Origin: Leptospira sp.
Lineage (GTDB): Bacteria; Spirochaetota; Leptospiria; Leptospirales; Leptospiraceae
DNA length: 46,545 nucleotides
Assembly: GCA_027533185.1 (NCBI GenBank)
Contig: JAPZTS010000019.1
Span: 1-46,545 of the forward strand
Reading direction: 5' to 3'
The notes beneath the pieces were generated by a model that had not been told where the DNA came from, searched no databases, and worked only from the letters and a program-made list of their open reading frames with translations. Made by a program: the position numbers and the translations under genes. Positions 17,151 through 27,160 of the stretch are shown here, piece by piece (the first letter of the stretch is position 1; every line of letters starts with the position of its first letter).

Positions 17151-18390
17151 ATTTCAATTTTTCCGATATTCCAAATATACGTTTCGGATTTGAAATTCCC
17201 TTTAATTTGTGTTCCCCTACATATTCCCATTTAACAGGGACTTGATCAGCTAAATTTTCTGAAACAAGAACTGCTTTTTTTAGTTCTCCACACATCCCAG
17301 CAATACGACTCGTTAAATTCACTGCTTCACCGATAACAGTAAAATCCAACCTATCTTTAGATCCAATGTTACCATATAGTATTTCCCCGGAATGAAGTCC
17401 AACTCCATGAAAAAATGGAATTTTTCCATCCTTTTCTCTTTTTTTGTTAAGATTCATCAAATCGTCTGAAATTTTACGAACAGCTAATAAAACTTTTTTC
17501 CCGACTAACACCTGATTAGAGTTAGAATAAGGAAAAACTGCAAGAATTCCATCACCAAGTAATTTCAAAACTTCACCACCATAAGATTCTATGATGGGAA
17601 TTGCTAAACCAAAATATGCATTAAGTAGTTGGATCACTTCTGTAGGAGACAACTCCTCACTGATTCCCGAGTAGTTTCGAATGTCGGAAAACCATACAAC
17701 AGAGTTTATCTTTTCATGTTCTCCAAGGTAGATTTTTCCGGAATAAACCGTTGAACCAGTCATCTTACCAAGGTAGATTCCCAAAAGAGATTCAGTCATT
17801 TCTGATTGGAGAAAGGTCATCCATTTTAAGGAGATGAGTTTGAGTGCTTTTTCCAAAAAGTCGAGATCATCGGCGGAAAAGCCACCTGGTTTTTTTGTGA
17901 GTAAACTTAAAAAAGCGAGACTGTTTCCTTTTTGAACAATCGGTACAGCGAGATAACCGCTTGCTCCAAAAGGAGCCAACTCTTCCAGAATCGGGAATGG
18001 ATATTCATCAGGTTTCTCATCTGTAAATTGATAAGAGTAACTTTTGTTGTTAGAGAGAATATATTGTATGGGGCTTTTTGTAAATTGGGTTGAACTGGTA
18101 GACCCAACTTTAAATCTAGATTCTTTTAACAAACCAGATTTAACTTGGAAATCTCTTGTGGAATGAAAAAAGGGGGTTACCGTTGTCTCTAACATCGATT
18201 CTAAGTTATACGGTGCCCAAAGGTAGGATAAGGTTTCTACTTGAGGGTGGAGAGTACGTGTCCCTATATTCGCACGAATGATTTGGAATTGGTGTTCTTG
18301 TAAAAAAGTTATGAAATTATCAAATAGGTCAATGGTATTCTCAATCTTTGGTAAAATCTCAAAGTACCAGGCAACAAATTCATTTAACAT
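17149..18390 (-). CDS. GAF-domain class III adenylate/guanylate cyclase
   Basis: This 413-residue protein has an N-terminal GAF-like sensory region (about 20-195) and a C-terminal class III cyclase domain. Metal-binding aspartates are Asp236 (FSDIRNYSG) and Asp280 (LLGDGILAVF). Lys276 just before GDG and the Thr in DFTVIGEAVN favour ATP over GTP. The transition-state Asn and Arg are in VNLTSRIAG. The product is therefore most likely cAMP, made by a homodimer in response to whatever the GAF region senses. There is no membrane span. It lies 76 bases downstream of icd on the same strand and is convergent with the SRPBCC gene. Confidence 0.9.
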   Translation of the reverse strand: MLNEFVAWYFEILPKIENTIDLFDNFITFLQEHQFQIIRANIGTRTLHPQVETLSYLWAPYNLESMLETTVTPFFHSTRDFQVKSGLLKESRFKVGSTSSTQFTKSPIQYILSNNKSYSYQFTDEKPDEYPFPILEELAPFGASGYLAVPIVQKGNSLAFLSLLTKKPGGFSADDLDFLEKALKLISLKWMTFLQSEMTESLLGIYLGKMTGSTVYSGKIYLGEHEKINSVVWFSDIRNYSGISEELSPTEVIQLLNAYFGLAIPIIESYGGEVLKLLGDGILAVFPYSNSNQVLVGKKVLLAVRKISDDLMNLNKKREKDGKIPFFHGVGLHSGEILYGNIGSKDRLDFTVIGEAVNLTSRIAGMCGELKKAVLVSENLADQVPVKWEYVGEHKLKGISNPKRIFGISEKLK

Positions 18391-18466
18391 TCCAGTTAGA
18401 CTCGAGAAGATGGCAAAGATGGGAACACTTAGAATGATTTCATAAGAGTTCCCGACGGATTTTTGT

Positions 18467-19678
18467 TTATTTCAGTTTGGCATCCAAACGTTTCTGAACT
18501 GCTTCCATAAATTGGAAGGTATCCAGTTCCGTTTTTTTTGCAGCAGTAGACAGAGAAAGAAGGTCTTTTGTCATCTCGCCACCTTCGATGGTTTCAATGA
18601 TTGCCTCTTCCAATTTGACAGCAAAGTTTACAACATCTGGTGTTCCATCTAGTTCTCCACGCTTCGCAAGTGCCCCAGTCCAAGCAAAAATGGATGCAAC
18701 AGAGTTTGTGGATGTAGATTCACCTTTTTGGTACTTACGGTAGTGGCGGGTAACAGTTCCATGTGCTGCTTCGTATTCATACTTTCCATCTGGGGAAACA
18801 AGAACGGAGGTCATAAGTCCAAGGGAGCCAAATCCGGAAGCCACCATATCACTCATTACATCACCATCATAGTTCATAAGTGCCCAAAGTTGCCCGCCTT
18901 CATTTTTCATGATCTGGGCAACAGCATCATCAATGAGATAGTAGCTATAGGTAATACCAGCCTTTGACATTTCTGCTTCTTTTTCTTTAGCAAGGTTATC
19001 AAAAATCTCACGGAATCTTGCATGGTATTTTTTTGATATCGTATCTTTTGTCGCAAACCAGATGCTGATTTTTTCGGATAATGCGTAGTTAAAACAAGCT
19101 TGCGCGAATGATTTAATGGACTCATCCAAGTTAAACATTCCCATTGCGACTCCACTACCCTTAAACTCGTTTACGAGCAATCTTTGTTTTTCTTTTCCTG
19201 ACGCATCTGTGTACACGAGCTCAACTTTACCTGCGCCATCAACCAACATCTCCGCATTTCGATAGATATCACCGAAAGCATGACGTCCAATCGCAATTGG
19301 TTTCTTCCATGAATTTACAGCAGCAGGGATGTTTTTAATTGTAATTGGTTTTCGAAAAACGGTTCCATCAAGAATCGCACGAATTGTTCCGTTAGGTGAT
19401 TTCCATTCTTGTTTGAGGTTGTATTCTTTGACTCGATCAGCGTTCGGCGTAATAGTTGCACACTTTACACCTACACCATGTTTTTTGATTGCATTTGCGG
19501 AATCGACAGTCACTTGGTCATCAGTTTTGTCTCGGTATTCAACGCCTAAGTCATAATATTCTAATGTTATATCCAAATATGGATGGATGAATCTATCTTT
19601 AATTTCTTTCCAAATGATCCTTGTCATTTCGTCGCCGTCTAACTCGACTAACGGTGTTTTTACCTTAATTTTCCCCAT
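18467..19678 (-). CDS. icd: NADP-dependent isocitrate dehydrogenase
   Basis: The 403-residue protein matches the homodimeric, eukaryote-like NADP isocitrate dehydrogenase: [14 protein letters not shown] at the N-terminus, [29 protein letters not shown] for isocitrate contact, [12 protein letters not shown], and [12 protein letters not shown] with [11 protein letters not shown] near the cofactor site. It converts isocitrate to 2-oxoglutarate in the TCA cycle. Length and motifs are complete. AAAGGAG lies just upstream of the ATG at 19678. It follows the unknown gene at 19716 after 37 bases and may share its transcript. Confidence 0.97.
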   Translation of the reverse strand: MGKIKVKTPLVELDGDEMTRIIWKEIKDRFIHPYLDITLEYYDLGVEYRDKTDDQVTVDSANAIKKHGVGVKCATITPNADRVKEYNLKQEWKSPNGTIRAILDGTVFRKPITIKNIPAAVNSWKKPIAIGRHAFGDIYRNAEMLVDGAGKVELVYTDASGKEKQRLLVNEFKGSGVAMGMFNLDESIKSFAQACFNYALSEKISIWFATKDTISKKYHARFREIFDNLAKEKEAEMSKAGITYSYYLIDDAVAQIMKNEGGQLWALMNYDGDVMSDMVASGFGSLGLMTSVLVSPDGKYEYEAAHGTVTRHYRKYQKGESTSTNSVASIFAWTGALAKRGELDGTPDVVNFAVKLEEAIIETIEGGEMTKDLLSLSTAAKKTELDTFQFMEAVQKRLDAKLK

Positions 19679-19715
19679 TGAATTCTCCTTTGTTTGTTTT
19701 TAATTCCTTTCGCAT

Positions 19716-20270
19716 TTAAATCTGGTCTTTGATGTATAGATTCCATAAATAATGGCAATATTCCGTCGAATTATTGATGGCTCCTGAAATAGTATGAATT
19801 CCTGTCAAAGATGTATATCTTTTTCTATAGGCTTCTTTTTCAGAAATTTTTACAAGTTTTGCCTCGAGCCGAGCTAGGACTTCTTTCCAAGATTCGCATA
19901 GTTTTCTTACTTCCTCATCATCAGACAAAATTCGCAATTCCTCCGCTTCTTGGATGCTGATTTCCCAAAATTGAGGTGGGAAAGCGGGCGGAGTGTACTT
20001 ATCTCGAATTTCATCCAAATCCCTTTCGATTTCTTGGTCCCTAAATGACCCTAGAAAAAAAAAGCTACTGAATCGAACGGAAATGGGAAGGTAAAAATTG
20101 AAATTTGAGTCAGAGGCAATCATCTGCTGGATGGCCCAACGAATTGATTTTTTCGAAGATTCACTTTTTTGATTGAGTGTTGCCGAATCGCAAGATTTTA
20201 AAGAATCAAAACAAAATTGAACAAATCGAAGTTTTTCCTTCCAAAATATATTGAGAATCTCTGCTAGCAT
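19716..20270 (-). CDS. Hypothetical protein
   Basis: I do not recognise this 184-residue protein. It has no signal peptide or membrane span. The first 45 residues and residues 100-150 look helical and charged; a central stretch FNFYLPISVRFSSFFFLGSF is hydrophobic and aromatic, probably a buried strand pair. The C-terminus, INNSTEYCHYLWNLYIKDQI, looks like an amphipathic helix. It sits upstream of icd and diverges from the unknown gene at 20363. Confidence 0.62.
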   Translation of the reverse strand: MLAEILNIFWKEKLRFVQFCFDSLKSCDSATLNQKSESSKKSIRWAIQQMIASDSNFNFYLPISVRFSSFFFLGSFRDQEIERDLDEIRDKYTPPAFPPQFWEISIQEAEELRILSDDEEVRKLCESWKEVLARLEAKLVKISEKEAYRKRYTSLTGIHTISGAINNSTEYCHYLWNLYIKDQI

Positions 20271-20295
20271 TCGTTTCGTTCATGTTTACCAAGGG

Positions 20296-20327
20296 AAAGG
20301 ATTTTTCAAGTGAGAATCCCTTTTTTT
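20296..20327 (+). terminator. Hairpin with U-run in the leader of the 20363 gene
   Basis: AAAGGATT (20296-20303) pairs with AATCCCTTT (20315-20323) with one bulged base, followed by TTTT within TTTTTTT (20321-20327). It lies between divergent genes and upstream of the 20363 start, so it could act as an attenuator or be fortuitous. Confidence 0.35.
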
Positions 20328-20362
20328 AGGGACCAAACTGCGAGTTGTCTACCTTCCCAAGT

Positions 20363-20740
20363 ATGAACGAAATCAAAAACAAATGGCGCGAACTTACGAC
20401 AAAAAAAAACGAATTCCTACATATCCTGAGGATATTGAATCATTACTATGAAATGAGGGGAGAAAACAGATCGGAGCGATTTATCTTTCGAGAAACTCTA
20501 GTTCGAACCGATCCGGGCGATATTCAGATCTATTTTTCTAAAATCGGTGAGTACGAATACCAAGTTGCCTGCGCGATACCAAAGACCGCAAAAATAGAGT
20601 CCTGGATTCACATAGATGGAATAGCTGAAGAACGAATGAAAATGCGGGAAGTCGGGAACCTAGAACACCCCGTATTTTCACTAGTTTGCCTTGGCGATTT
20701 ATTCCAAATCGCAGTTGAGACAGAGAATCCGGTATTATAA
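20363..20740 (+). CDS. Hypothetical protein
   Basis: This 125-residue protein is not one I recognise. The ATG at 20363 was preferred over an in-frame TTG at 20345. It has no signal peptide or membrane span. The N-terminal third is helical and Lys/Arg-rich; the rest alternates short hydrophobic strands, for example GDIQIYFSKIGEYEYQVACA and WIHIDGIAEERMKM. It is followed 50 bases later by a GTG-started exported protein, with no clear operon link. Confidence 0.6.
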   Translation: MNEIKNKWRELTTKKNEFLHILRILNHYYEMRGENRSERFIFRETLVRTDPGDIQIYFSKIGEYEYQVACAIPKTAKIESWIHIDGIAEERMKMREVGNLEHPVFSLVCLGDLFQIAVETENPVL

Positions 20741-20790
20741 TTTTTTGAATTTATGTTGATTCTTTTCAATCCATAACCAAATTTCCAGAT

Positions 20791-21837
20791 GTGAAACAAA
20801 GCAAACGTTACCTTTTAAACTTCGTATCTGTTTTGGTTTTGGGTTTTTCGGGAATCTCAGGTCAATCAAAACTTCCGGATTTCAAAACCCAATTTTCACC
20901 TGAGGAAGGTTATTTGCAGGCTTGGAACTTTACTTTCCACAATGAAAGGTATTCCGTGTTTTCCACATTTTTGGTGAGTAATTTTGGTCCCGGTTCTAAA
21001 AACAATGGAATCTCTATTTTGATTAAAGAAAAAGGCAATCCGCTCTATTACTCTACACGCGAGTTTTCTATTGATGATTATGAATCTAATCCTGATACAT
21101 TCCACCAACGCAGTGGCGAAAATTGGATGGAATACAAAGATGGTTTGTATTCCTTTTATATGAAATATCCAGAATGGGAAATTAAACTTTCTTACAAACC
21201 TAAAAAAGGCTCCGTTCCCATTTCGAATGGAAAATTCCCCTTGTTAGACCCAGCTAATTTTGTTCAGGCGGACATTCCTTTTTCCTTTTCAAGTGTAACT
21301 GGAACGATCAAAAAAGGTGATGTAATAGAGGAAGTTTCTGGCACCGGTGGAATGGAACACCTTTTGACAAATTACCCAGTTTATAAATTTTCAAAAAAAT
21401 GGGAGTTAGTTCGCGCGGAAACAAAAAATGGCTTTCGGATCTTTACTGGAGGATTTATCGGAAATTCGAATTTCCCAGGTAAATTTTACAGAAGGGTCGT
21501 AGTACTATCACCAAACGGTGAGCCAACGATCGAAGCTACTGTTGAAGGAGCGGAAGTATTAAAATGGGAAAAAGATTCTATTTCTGGATACACAATTCCA
21601 AAATTGGAAAAATTGACTTTTTTCGAAGGTAGCTGTTCTATACTGGTCAATCGAACAAAGACCATTGCTAGTATGAGCGCTTTGGAAAACATTTCCAGCT
21701 TTCTAAGGTTTTTTATTCAACTTTTCTTCGCAAAACCGTATCAAATACATTCATCCGCAGAAGTGTCGGTTGATTGTCCCAAAACCTGGTCAGGGATGGG
21801 GAAAGGGTCCCACTCCAACTATCTTATCAATGAATAA
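20791..21837 (+). CDS. Exported beta-rich protein, possibly AttH/Svf1 lipocalin-like
   Basis: This 348-residue protein starts at GTG 20791; that start is needed to include the signal peptide (MKQSKRYLLNFVSVLVLGFSGISG, cleavage probably before Gln25). The mature part is beta-rich. WNFTFHNERYSVFSTFLVSNFGPG is reminiscent of the double-lipocalin AttH/CrtC/Svf1 group, in which a strand pair of this sort is followed by a Gly-Pro-Gly turn. I hold that assignment loosely. No catalytic motif is visible. It is convergent with the metallo-hydrolase gene, 19 bases away. Confidence 0.68.
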   Translation: MKQSKRYLLNFVSVLVLGFSGISGQSKLPDFKTQFSPEEGYLQAWNFTFHNERYSVFSTFLVSNFGPGSKNNGISILIKEKGNPLYYSTREFSIDDYESNPDTFHQRSGENWMEYKDGLYSFYMKYPEWEIKLSYKPKKGSVPISNGKFPLLDPANFVQADIPFSFSSVTGTIKKGDVIEEVSGTGGMEHLLTNYPVYKFSKKWELVRAETKNGFRIFTGGFIGNSNFPGKFYRRVVVLSPNGEPTIEATVEGAEVLKWEKDSISGYTIPKLEKLTFFEGSCSILVNRTKTIASMSALENISSFLRFFIQLFFAKPYQIHSSAEVSVDCPKTWSGMGKGSHSNYLINE

Positions 21838-21856
21838 ATGATCTCATATCCAATTG

Positions 21857-22804
21857 TCATACGATAAACTTTTGACCTTCATGTGCAATGTGGATTTGCA
21901 TACGATCGTGTTTTAAAATTTTCGATTCATCCAATATGATTTTAACAATTTCATTGTCCGTGTGATCTGGTTCATGGTGGGTCAGAACAACAGACCGAAT
22001 CTCCATCATCTCAGCAAAATCGACCGCCTTACCTACAGCCGTATGGCCCCATCCAATTTTTTTCTCCGCTTCCGCCGAGCTATATTGGGCATCAATAATA
22101 ATGAGATCTGCACCAGCAATTTGAGGTTTTAATTTCAAAAGATGTTCTCTGTCCTCCTCGCGATACTCTACATCGGTACAGAATAAAAATACTTTGTCGC
22201 CTTCCTTTACGCGGTAGCCAGTACAGGAACCAGGATGTCTAAGTCCAAAAGGAATTATCTTTAATCCACCTAACATATACGAATCAAATTCTTTCCACAA
22301 ATGGAAGGATTTTTTTGATGCCATCTGATCAAAGGTAATTGGAAAGTTTTCTGGGTGTTGTTGGCGTACCATTCTTTCTTCCAAGTTTGGAATCGCCGAA
22401 TAAAAGTTAATCTTACAACTTGGAGAATAAGCTGGTTTAAAAAAAGGCCAACCTTGGATATGATCCCAATGTGTATGTGATACTAAAATGTTGAGTTCGA
22501 GTTCTTCGCCACTAAATGCGAGGGGAGCAAGTTGGTTTCCCAAAACCCGAATCCCAGTGCCCATATCAAAAATAAGTTTCTCTCCGTTATCACCTTCAAG
22601 ATAAACGCAAGTGGTGTTCCCTCCTAAATCTTGAGAAAGTGGGATCGGGAGATTTGCTAAGAAGTCCTCTTCTGAGAAAGTTTCTGGGTTTTTTGCCCAT
22701 TCTTCTCTTGCCATTTTTAATATTTTGAGCTGTTTTTCCTTTTGGTCCGCTTTGGGAGTTGGTGTAGCAAGGCTTCCTCTAACACCAAAAAGAGTTATTT
22801 TCAT
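21857..22804 (-). CDS. Metallo-beta-lactamase-fold hydrolase
   Basis: This 315-residue protein opens MKITLFGVRGSLATP, as in phosphodiesterase-like MBL proteins, and contains SHTHWDH with His110, His112, Asp114 and His115. Further metal ligands are His190 (GLRHPGSC), Asp201 (FCTDVEYRE) and the His pair in LTHHEPDH. A complete di-metal site is therefore present. GGNTTCVYLEGDN precedes the first metal strand. The substrate is unknown; cyclic nucleotide or RNA hydrolysis are family possibilities. There is no signal peptide, so it is cytoplasmic. AAGGAAATAG precedes the ATG at 22804; the gene diverges from trmB. Confidence 0.88.
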   Translation of the reverse strand: MKITLFGVRGSLATPTPKADQKEKQLKILKMAREEWAKNPETFSEEDFLANLPIPLSQDLGGNTTCVYLEGDNGEKLIFDMGTGIRVLGNQLAPLAFSGEELELNILVSHTHWDHIQGWPFFKPAYSPSCKINFYSAIPNLEERMVRQQHPENFPITFDQMASKKSFHLWKEFDSYMLGGLKIIPFGLRHPGSCTGYRVKEGDKVFLFCTDVEYREEDREHLLKLKPQIAGADLIIIDAQYSSAEAEKKIGWGHTAVGKAVDFAEMMEIRSVVLTHHEPDHTDNEIVKIILDESKILKHDRMQIHIAHEGQKFIV

Positions 22805-22853
22805 CTATTTCCTTTCTTAAAACCTGGCAAATATAATATCGGATGGATCTTCA

Positions 22854-23510
22854 TTGTTAGTTAGTTCAGAAATCCAGGAAAAATTATGGAAGTTTACCAC
22901 AAACTCTTCCTATTCTACAACCTATCTTTTGAAACCCATAGAGCGAGGAAAAAAAATCGATCTGAGAGCATATTTTCCTCAAGGGATTTCACAGTTTACA
23001 TTAGAGTTAGGTTCTGGCTGGGGAGAGGTTGCCATTGAACTTGCAAAATCACAGCCAAACACTGGTTTTTTACTTATGGAAAAAAAGATCAATCGGATCA
23101 TTGCTACGGAAAAACTTAGGGAAACCGCGGATCTAAAAAATATTCGATATATGACAGTTAACTTTCAATGGTTTTTCTCAGAGCTATTGGAAAAAGAGTT
23201 ATTTGATACGGTGATTATCAATTTTCCTGATCCATGGCCGAAACGAAAACACCATAAAAATAGATTGATGACAGAACCGATGCTAAATCAAATCTACGCG
23301 TTACTCAAACCTGGCGGGAAGATACTTTTTGCAACTGACTACGGTCCTTATGCTCGGAAAACTATCTCTCTATTCCGAAAAAATAATTACTTTTTTTGGA
23401 CGGGACCAGAGTATTCTTTTAGCCGTCCCGACTTTCCTGTCTCCTTCTTTGAATCTGAAAAAAAAGAAGAAGGCAAACGAATCTACTACTTAGAGAGAAT
23501 CAAAAAGTAA
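22854..23510 (+). CDS. trmB: tRNA (guanine-N7-)-methyltransferase
   Basis: The 218-residue protein carries the TrmB pattern: LELGSGWGEVAIELAKSQP is the SAM-binding motif, GFLLMEKK ends the next strand with the acidic residue, and VIINFPDPWPKRKHHKNR is the distinctive active-site loop with the NFPDPWPKxxHxKxR signature. It methylates G46 of tRNAs to 7-methylguanosine. The start appears to be TTG at 22854: no in-frame ATG precedes the SAM motif, and GGATGGA lies upstream. It is convergent with the TPR gene, with a terminator in the gap. Confidence 0.95.
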   Translation: MLVSSEIQEKLWKFTTNSSYSTTYLLKPIERGKKIDLRAYFPQGISQFTLELGSGWGEVAIELAKSQPNTGFLLMEKKINRIIATEKLRETADLKNIRYMTVNFQWFFSELLEKELFDTVIINFPDPWPKRKHHKNRLMTEPMLNQIYALLKPGGKILFATDYGPYARKTISLFRKNNYFFWTGPEYSFSRPDFPVSFFESEKKEEGKRIYYLERIKK

Positions 23511-23514
23511 TTCC

Positions 23515-23558
23515 AAAAAAGGAGTTGGTATTCGCGAGACAAGTTCGCATACCAATCC
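23515..23558 (-). terminator. Terminator of the FecR-PEGA-TPR operon
   Basis: On the minus strand GGA-TTGGTAT-GCGA pairs with TCGC-(ga)-ATACCAA-(c)-TCC (two small bulges) and runs directly into TTTTTT (23520-23515). It begins three bases past the stop at 23561. Confidence 0.82.
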
Positions 23559-23560
23559 GA

Positions 23561-26500
23561 CTAGTCTAGAACAATTGTACTTATCTTCAAACCGTCCCGA
23601 TCACCATTCCAAGGGATGTTAACAGATTTCTTATCTTTCGTAAGTACGAGTTCTTTAGCTTTTCCTTCCAAGACAGCATCGTCCAAAGGTAGATAAAAGT
23701 CAGAATTACTCGAAAAACTATCTTTCCATTTTGATTTTCCATTCCAATGGTATACAGTATCTTTTGTTTTGATTAAGTAAGAATCATACAAACGAACAAT
23801 GGAAAGGATTTTGTTCGTATTTCCTAGTGAAGTAATTTTATTTCCTCCACTCCAAAAAGAGATCTCGGCACCGACTTGAATCAAACAACTATCTTGTAAA
23901 CACCCAACAAAAGTTGCGGAATCTTTTGCATCCCTTTTTGCCAAACTCAACTGTGGTTTCAGGTTAACAATCGTTACATCTTCTTTTGGGACAAGTTCTA
24001 CTGTTTCCAGTTTTACCTCTCTTTTTGTATCCCGAATAATGGCTAGAATACCCGTCTCCAAAAATCCAAAGTCAGTAACATCATTCCCATCAACTTCTGC
24101 CTTAGATTCGAGACCTAGATCGTAAATTTTAAGTTTTTTAGATTTGGACTTTAGATTCTCAAAAAGGAAGGCTACATTCTTCCTACCGCCTGAAATCTGT
24201 TTGATGATCCAACCTGGCATTAGAGTTTCTTTGCCTCTTAGTTTTCCACTTTCTGGATACAAACGATTCAATTCTTCGCCACGAGACAAATAAAGTTCCT
24301 GTCCTGGAACTATCAAATCGTAAGCCGTATTTGTATACACTTTCCAAACCTGTTCTTTCGTTACTCGATCAAATCCTGATATCGCCGATCCATAATTGAC
24401 AATGATTCGATTGGGATAAAGAATAGGAGTGGAAATAGGTGTCCCCGAAAGACCTAACTCTGTCACATGTAGAGGCGCTTCATCCAACTCATCGGACGGA
24501 AGGAGACGAGCATATTTCGTATCACCATACTCTTTAAGAAGTTTTCCTTTAACCCAATTTCGCTTTGTTTTGTTTTTTTCGGACGGTGACTGTTTCTGTT
24601 TTGCATCTAGAATCCGAAAGGAAGCAAAGTAAGCTTCAGATGAGGGATTTTCAGATAACACGCGATCCATTATCTTTTCCGCTTCATCTAACTTATTTTC
24701 TTTAAAGTAAATATAGGCCAATTGAATTTCACCATCTGTAAAATCTGGATCCGTTTTTCGAATGGATTCCAATATTTCCTTAGATTCTTTCGTGAGATCT
24801 TCGTTAAAGTACGCAATAGCTAAATTGTACGATGATAGTCCAAACTCGCCATCTTTGATTCTGGCTTTTTCAAATTCCTTTTTTGCCAAATCAACCTGAC
24901 CCAGTTTATAAAAAGCAAGGCCCTTACCCACATTTGTTGGAGCAAATTCAGCATTCACTAAAATGGAACGATCAAAATTAAAAATTGCAGCATCATAATT
25001 CTTACGTTTCATTTCAATTAAACCTAACATATAATAACTATAATATGCGTTGGGTTTATCTCTTAAAATATTTGCAAATCCCTCTTCCGCCCTTTTTAAC
25101 TCATTCTTTTTGTAGAAGAATGCATAGATTCCTTCACGAAAGGATGTTTCATTTTCTTTATTGTTACGAACAGCCGATTCCAAAATAGAAAGACCTTTTT
25201 CCTCTTCTCCCTTTTCGATATAACACTCTGCAATTTTTACGAGTAGAGAAGCTTTTGGTACACGATCGTATGCTTTTTGATATGGGGTAATTGCTTCCAA
25301 AAACCTCTTTTTGTTGAATAAAGTGTTACCTTCTTTTACAAACGGAATCACTTCCGCAAAACGAGAGTTTTCCGATATAACTTTTTCAGTCTCAAAAACT
25401 TCAGGAATATCTTTAGAATATTTCTTTGATTTTTGTATAAATTCGTTTGCTTTAACATAATTTTCTTTCGAATTTTCTTCAACGGCTCTTTTGTAATAAA
25501 GAGTTGCTATCCTAAAATCAATAGCTTCTGAACTTGGAAATTTTTTCTTTAGGTCAAAGTATATTTTCTCTGCCTCGTTCCAGTTCCCGGCATCTTCTGC
25601 AATCCTTCCTAGCGTAATAGCACTGAAAGGATCTTCCTTCGAAAGTTTCTCTAGCTGACCTAAATACTCTTTTTCCTTCTTAGATTCTCCTAATTTTGCA
25701 TAAACTCTCGCAAGACCCTGAAGAGCACCTGGATTCTCTTTATCCAAACGATATGCCTCTAAAAAAGATGCTTCTGCTTTTTTATAATCACCAAAGGCAA
25801 AATAGGCACGACCAAATGCGTTATGCGGAGCGGGATTTTCAGGTTGAATGCCTAAGGCTTTGCCATAAAGTGTAAGTGCTGGCTTTCGTTTGTCTTGGCG
25901 AAGGAAAATATCACCTTCCGCAATGTATTTTTGCGATTCAGCAAGATTTCTAATCTTTGTTATCTCATCTTTCTTGGTTTTTGGGTGTGATTCTAATTTT
26001 TTTAAAACATCAAGTGCTTCATCAAATCTTGATTGGTCTATCAAAACATATGTTAAATTGATTCTTGGTTCCAAATAGTTTGGATCCCAGGTAGATGCAT
26101 CTTGAAAACTAAGTGTGGATTTTTTAAGTTCACCCCACTTCCATTCACATATCCCCTGTTTGTTTTTGATTTCCGGATTTTTTGGAATTTTTAATAAGCC
26201 TTGTTTGGAAACCTTTAAGCATTCTGAATAGTTGTGATTTTTAAGAAAAACGTTACAAAGACCAATATACGCATTCGGGTTTGTATCTGACAAAGAAATA
26301 GATTTATTAAAACTTTGTTCCGCATCTTTGGTTTTATTTCCAAGGAGCTCAGCATTTCCAAGAAACGACCAGAGTGAGCCGTTGTTTGGCTGTAATTCTG
26401 TAGCTTTTTTAAACTCAGCGATTGCCTCAGGATATTTTTTTTTCGACAGTGCCTCATTTCCCTTTTGGATGAGCGATGCGATTTTTGTAGATTGTTTTGC

Positions 26501-27160
26501 ATCTTTTGCAGCTTTTAAATTTGGGTTTAATGCCTCTGCCCTTGAAAAGTAGACCTCAGCTTCCGGATATTTTTTGAGTTCGACACAAACATCACCCAAC
26601 TGGTTCAGAAGCTCAACTGGATATGGAAAATCTTTATCTCCATCAAGCGCCTGCAATGTGACAAAACTTTCGTCATAGCGCTTCAAGTTTTTTAAAATGA
26701 TTCCGACTTTGTATTTATAAACAGTTTCGTTTGGTTTCAAAGAGCTTAGAGTTTGGTAGGATTTAAGTGCTCCCTCATTTTCTCCGAGAGTGGATTGGAC
26801 CGTACCTAATCCGATTAATATCTTTTCATCTTTTGGATCTAAGTTATTTCCTTTTTCATACGATATCTTTGCGTTTTCGTAATCACCTAATTGATAATAA
26901 GATGCACCAATCAAAGCGTAACCGTCAGGCAATTCATAACTTTTCACTGATGCCTTAGCTTTTTGTAGTGCCTCTTCAAAATTTCCTTTTTGGAAGTCGT
27001 TGCTTCCACTTGCAACAAGTTGTCTTGCCTCATCGATATTTTGTCTATCTGCCACGGAAGCAGATTCTACAACTGTATCAGTTATATTGACCTCTTTGTA
27101 TTCTCGTGATTTACAAGCAAAGAAAACCAGAAGGATTAAAGTAAATTTTATAAATCTCAT
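23561..27160 (-). CDS. Giant TPR-repeat lipoprotein with C-terminal propeller-like domain
   Basis: This 1199-residue protein begins with a lipoprotein signal, MRFIKFTLILLVFFAC (Cys16). From about residue 45 to 850 it is built of at least fifteen 34-residue tetratricopeptide repeats, for example GYALIGASYYQLGDYENA, LLNQLGDVCVELKKYPEA and GLSSYNLAIAYFNEDLTK. The last 310 residues are beta-rich with strand units such as VNYGSAISGFDRVTKEQVWK and ELYLSRGEELNRLYPESGK, suggesting a PQQ-like or other beta-propeller. TPR arrays usually serve as protein-binding scaffolds, so this is probably an envelope scaffold. Its start overlaps the stop of the PEGA gene by four bases, and a terminator follows. Function unknown. 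Confidence 0.88.
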   Translation of the reverse strand: MRFIKFTLILLVFFACKSREYKEVNITDTVVESASVADRQNIDEARQLVASGSNDFQKGNFEEALQKAKASVKSYELPDGYALIGASYYQLGDYENAKISYEKGNNLDPKDEKILIGLGTVQSTLGENEGALKSYQTLSSLKPNETVYKYKVGIILKNLKRYDESFVTLQALDGDKDFPYPVELLNQLGDVCVELKKYPEAEVYFSRAEALNPNLKAAKDAKQSTKIASLIQKGNEALSKKKYPEAIAEFKKATELQPNNGSLWSFLGNAELLGNKTKDAEQSFNKSISLSDTNPNAYIGLCNVFLKNHNYSECLKVSKQGLLKIPKNPEIKNKQGICEWKWGELKKSTLSFQDASTWDPNYLEPRINLTYVLIDQSRFDEALDVLKKLESHPKTKKDEITKIRNLAESQKYIAEGDIFLRQDKRKPALTLYGKALGIQPENPAPHNAFGRAYFAFGDYKKAEASFLEAYRLDKENPGALQGLARVYAKLGESKKEKEYLGQLEKLSKEDPFSAITLGRIAEDAGNWNEAEKIYFDLKKKFPSSEAIDFRIATLYYKRAVEENSKENYVKANEFIQKSKKYSKDIPEVFETEKVISENSRFAEVIPFVKEGNTLFNKKRFLEAITPYQKAYDRVPKASLLVKIAECYIEKGEEEKGLSILESAVRNNKENETSFREGIYAFFYKKNELKRAEEGFANILRDKPNAYYSYYMLGLIEMKRKNYDAAIFNFDRSILVNAEFAPTNVGKGLAFYKLGQVDLAKKEFEKARIKDGEFGLSSYNLAIAYFNEDLTKESKEILESIRKTDPDFTDGEIQLAYIYFKENKLDEAEKIMDRVLSENPSSEAYFASFRILDAKQKQSPSEKNKTKRNWVKGKLLKEYGDTKYARLLPSDELDEAPLHVTELGLSGTPISTPILYPNRIIVNYGSAISGFDRVTKEQVWKVYTNTAYDLIVPGQELYLSRGEELNRLYPESGKLRGKETLMPGWIIKQISGGRKNVAFLFENLKSKSKKLKIYDLGLESKAEVDGNDVTDFGFLETGILAIIRDTKREVKLETVELVPKEDVTIVNLKPQLSLAKRDAKDSATFVGCLQDSCLIQVGAEISFWSGGNKITSLGNTNKILSIVRLYDSYLIKTKDTVYHWNGKSKWKDSFSSNSDFYLPLDDAVLEGKAKELVLTKDKKSVNIPWNGDRDGLKISTIVLD

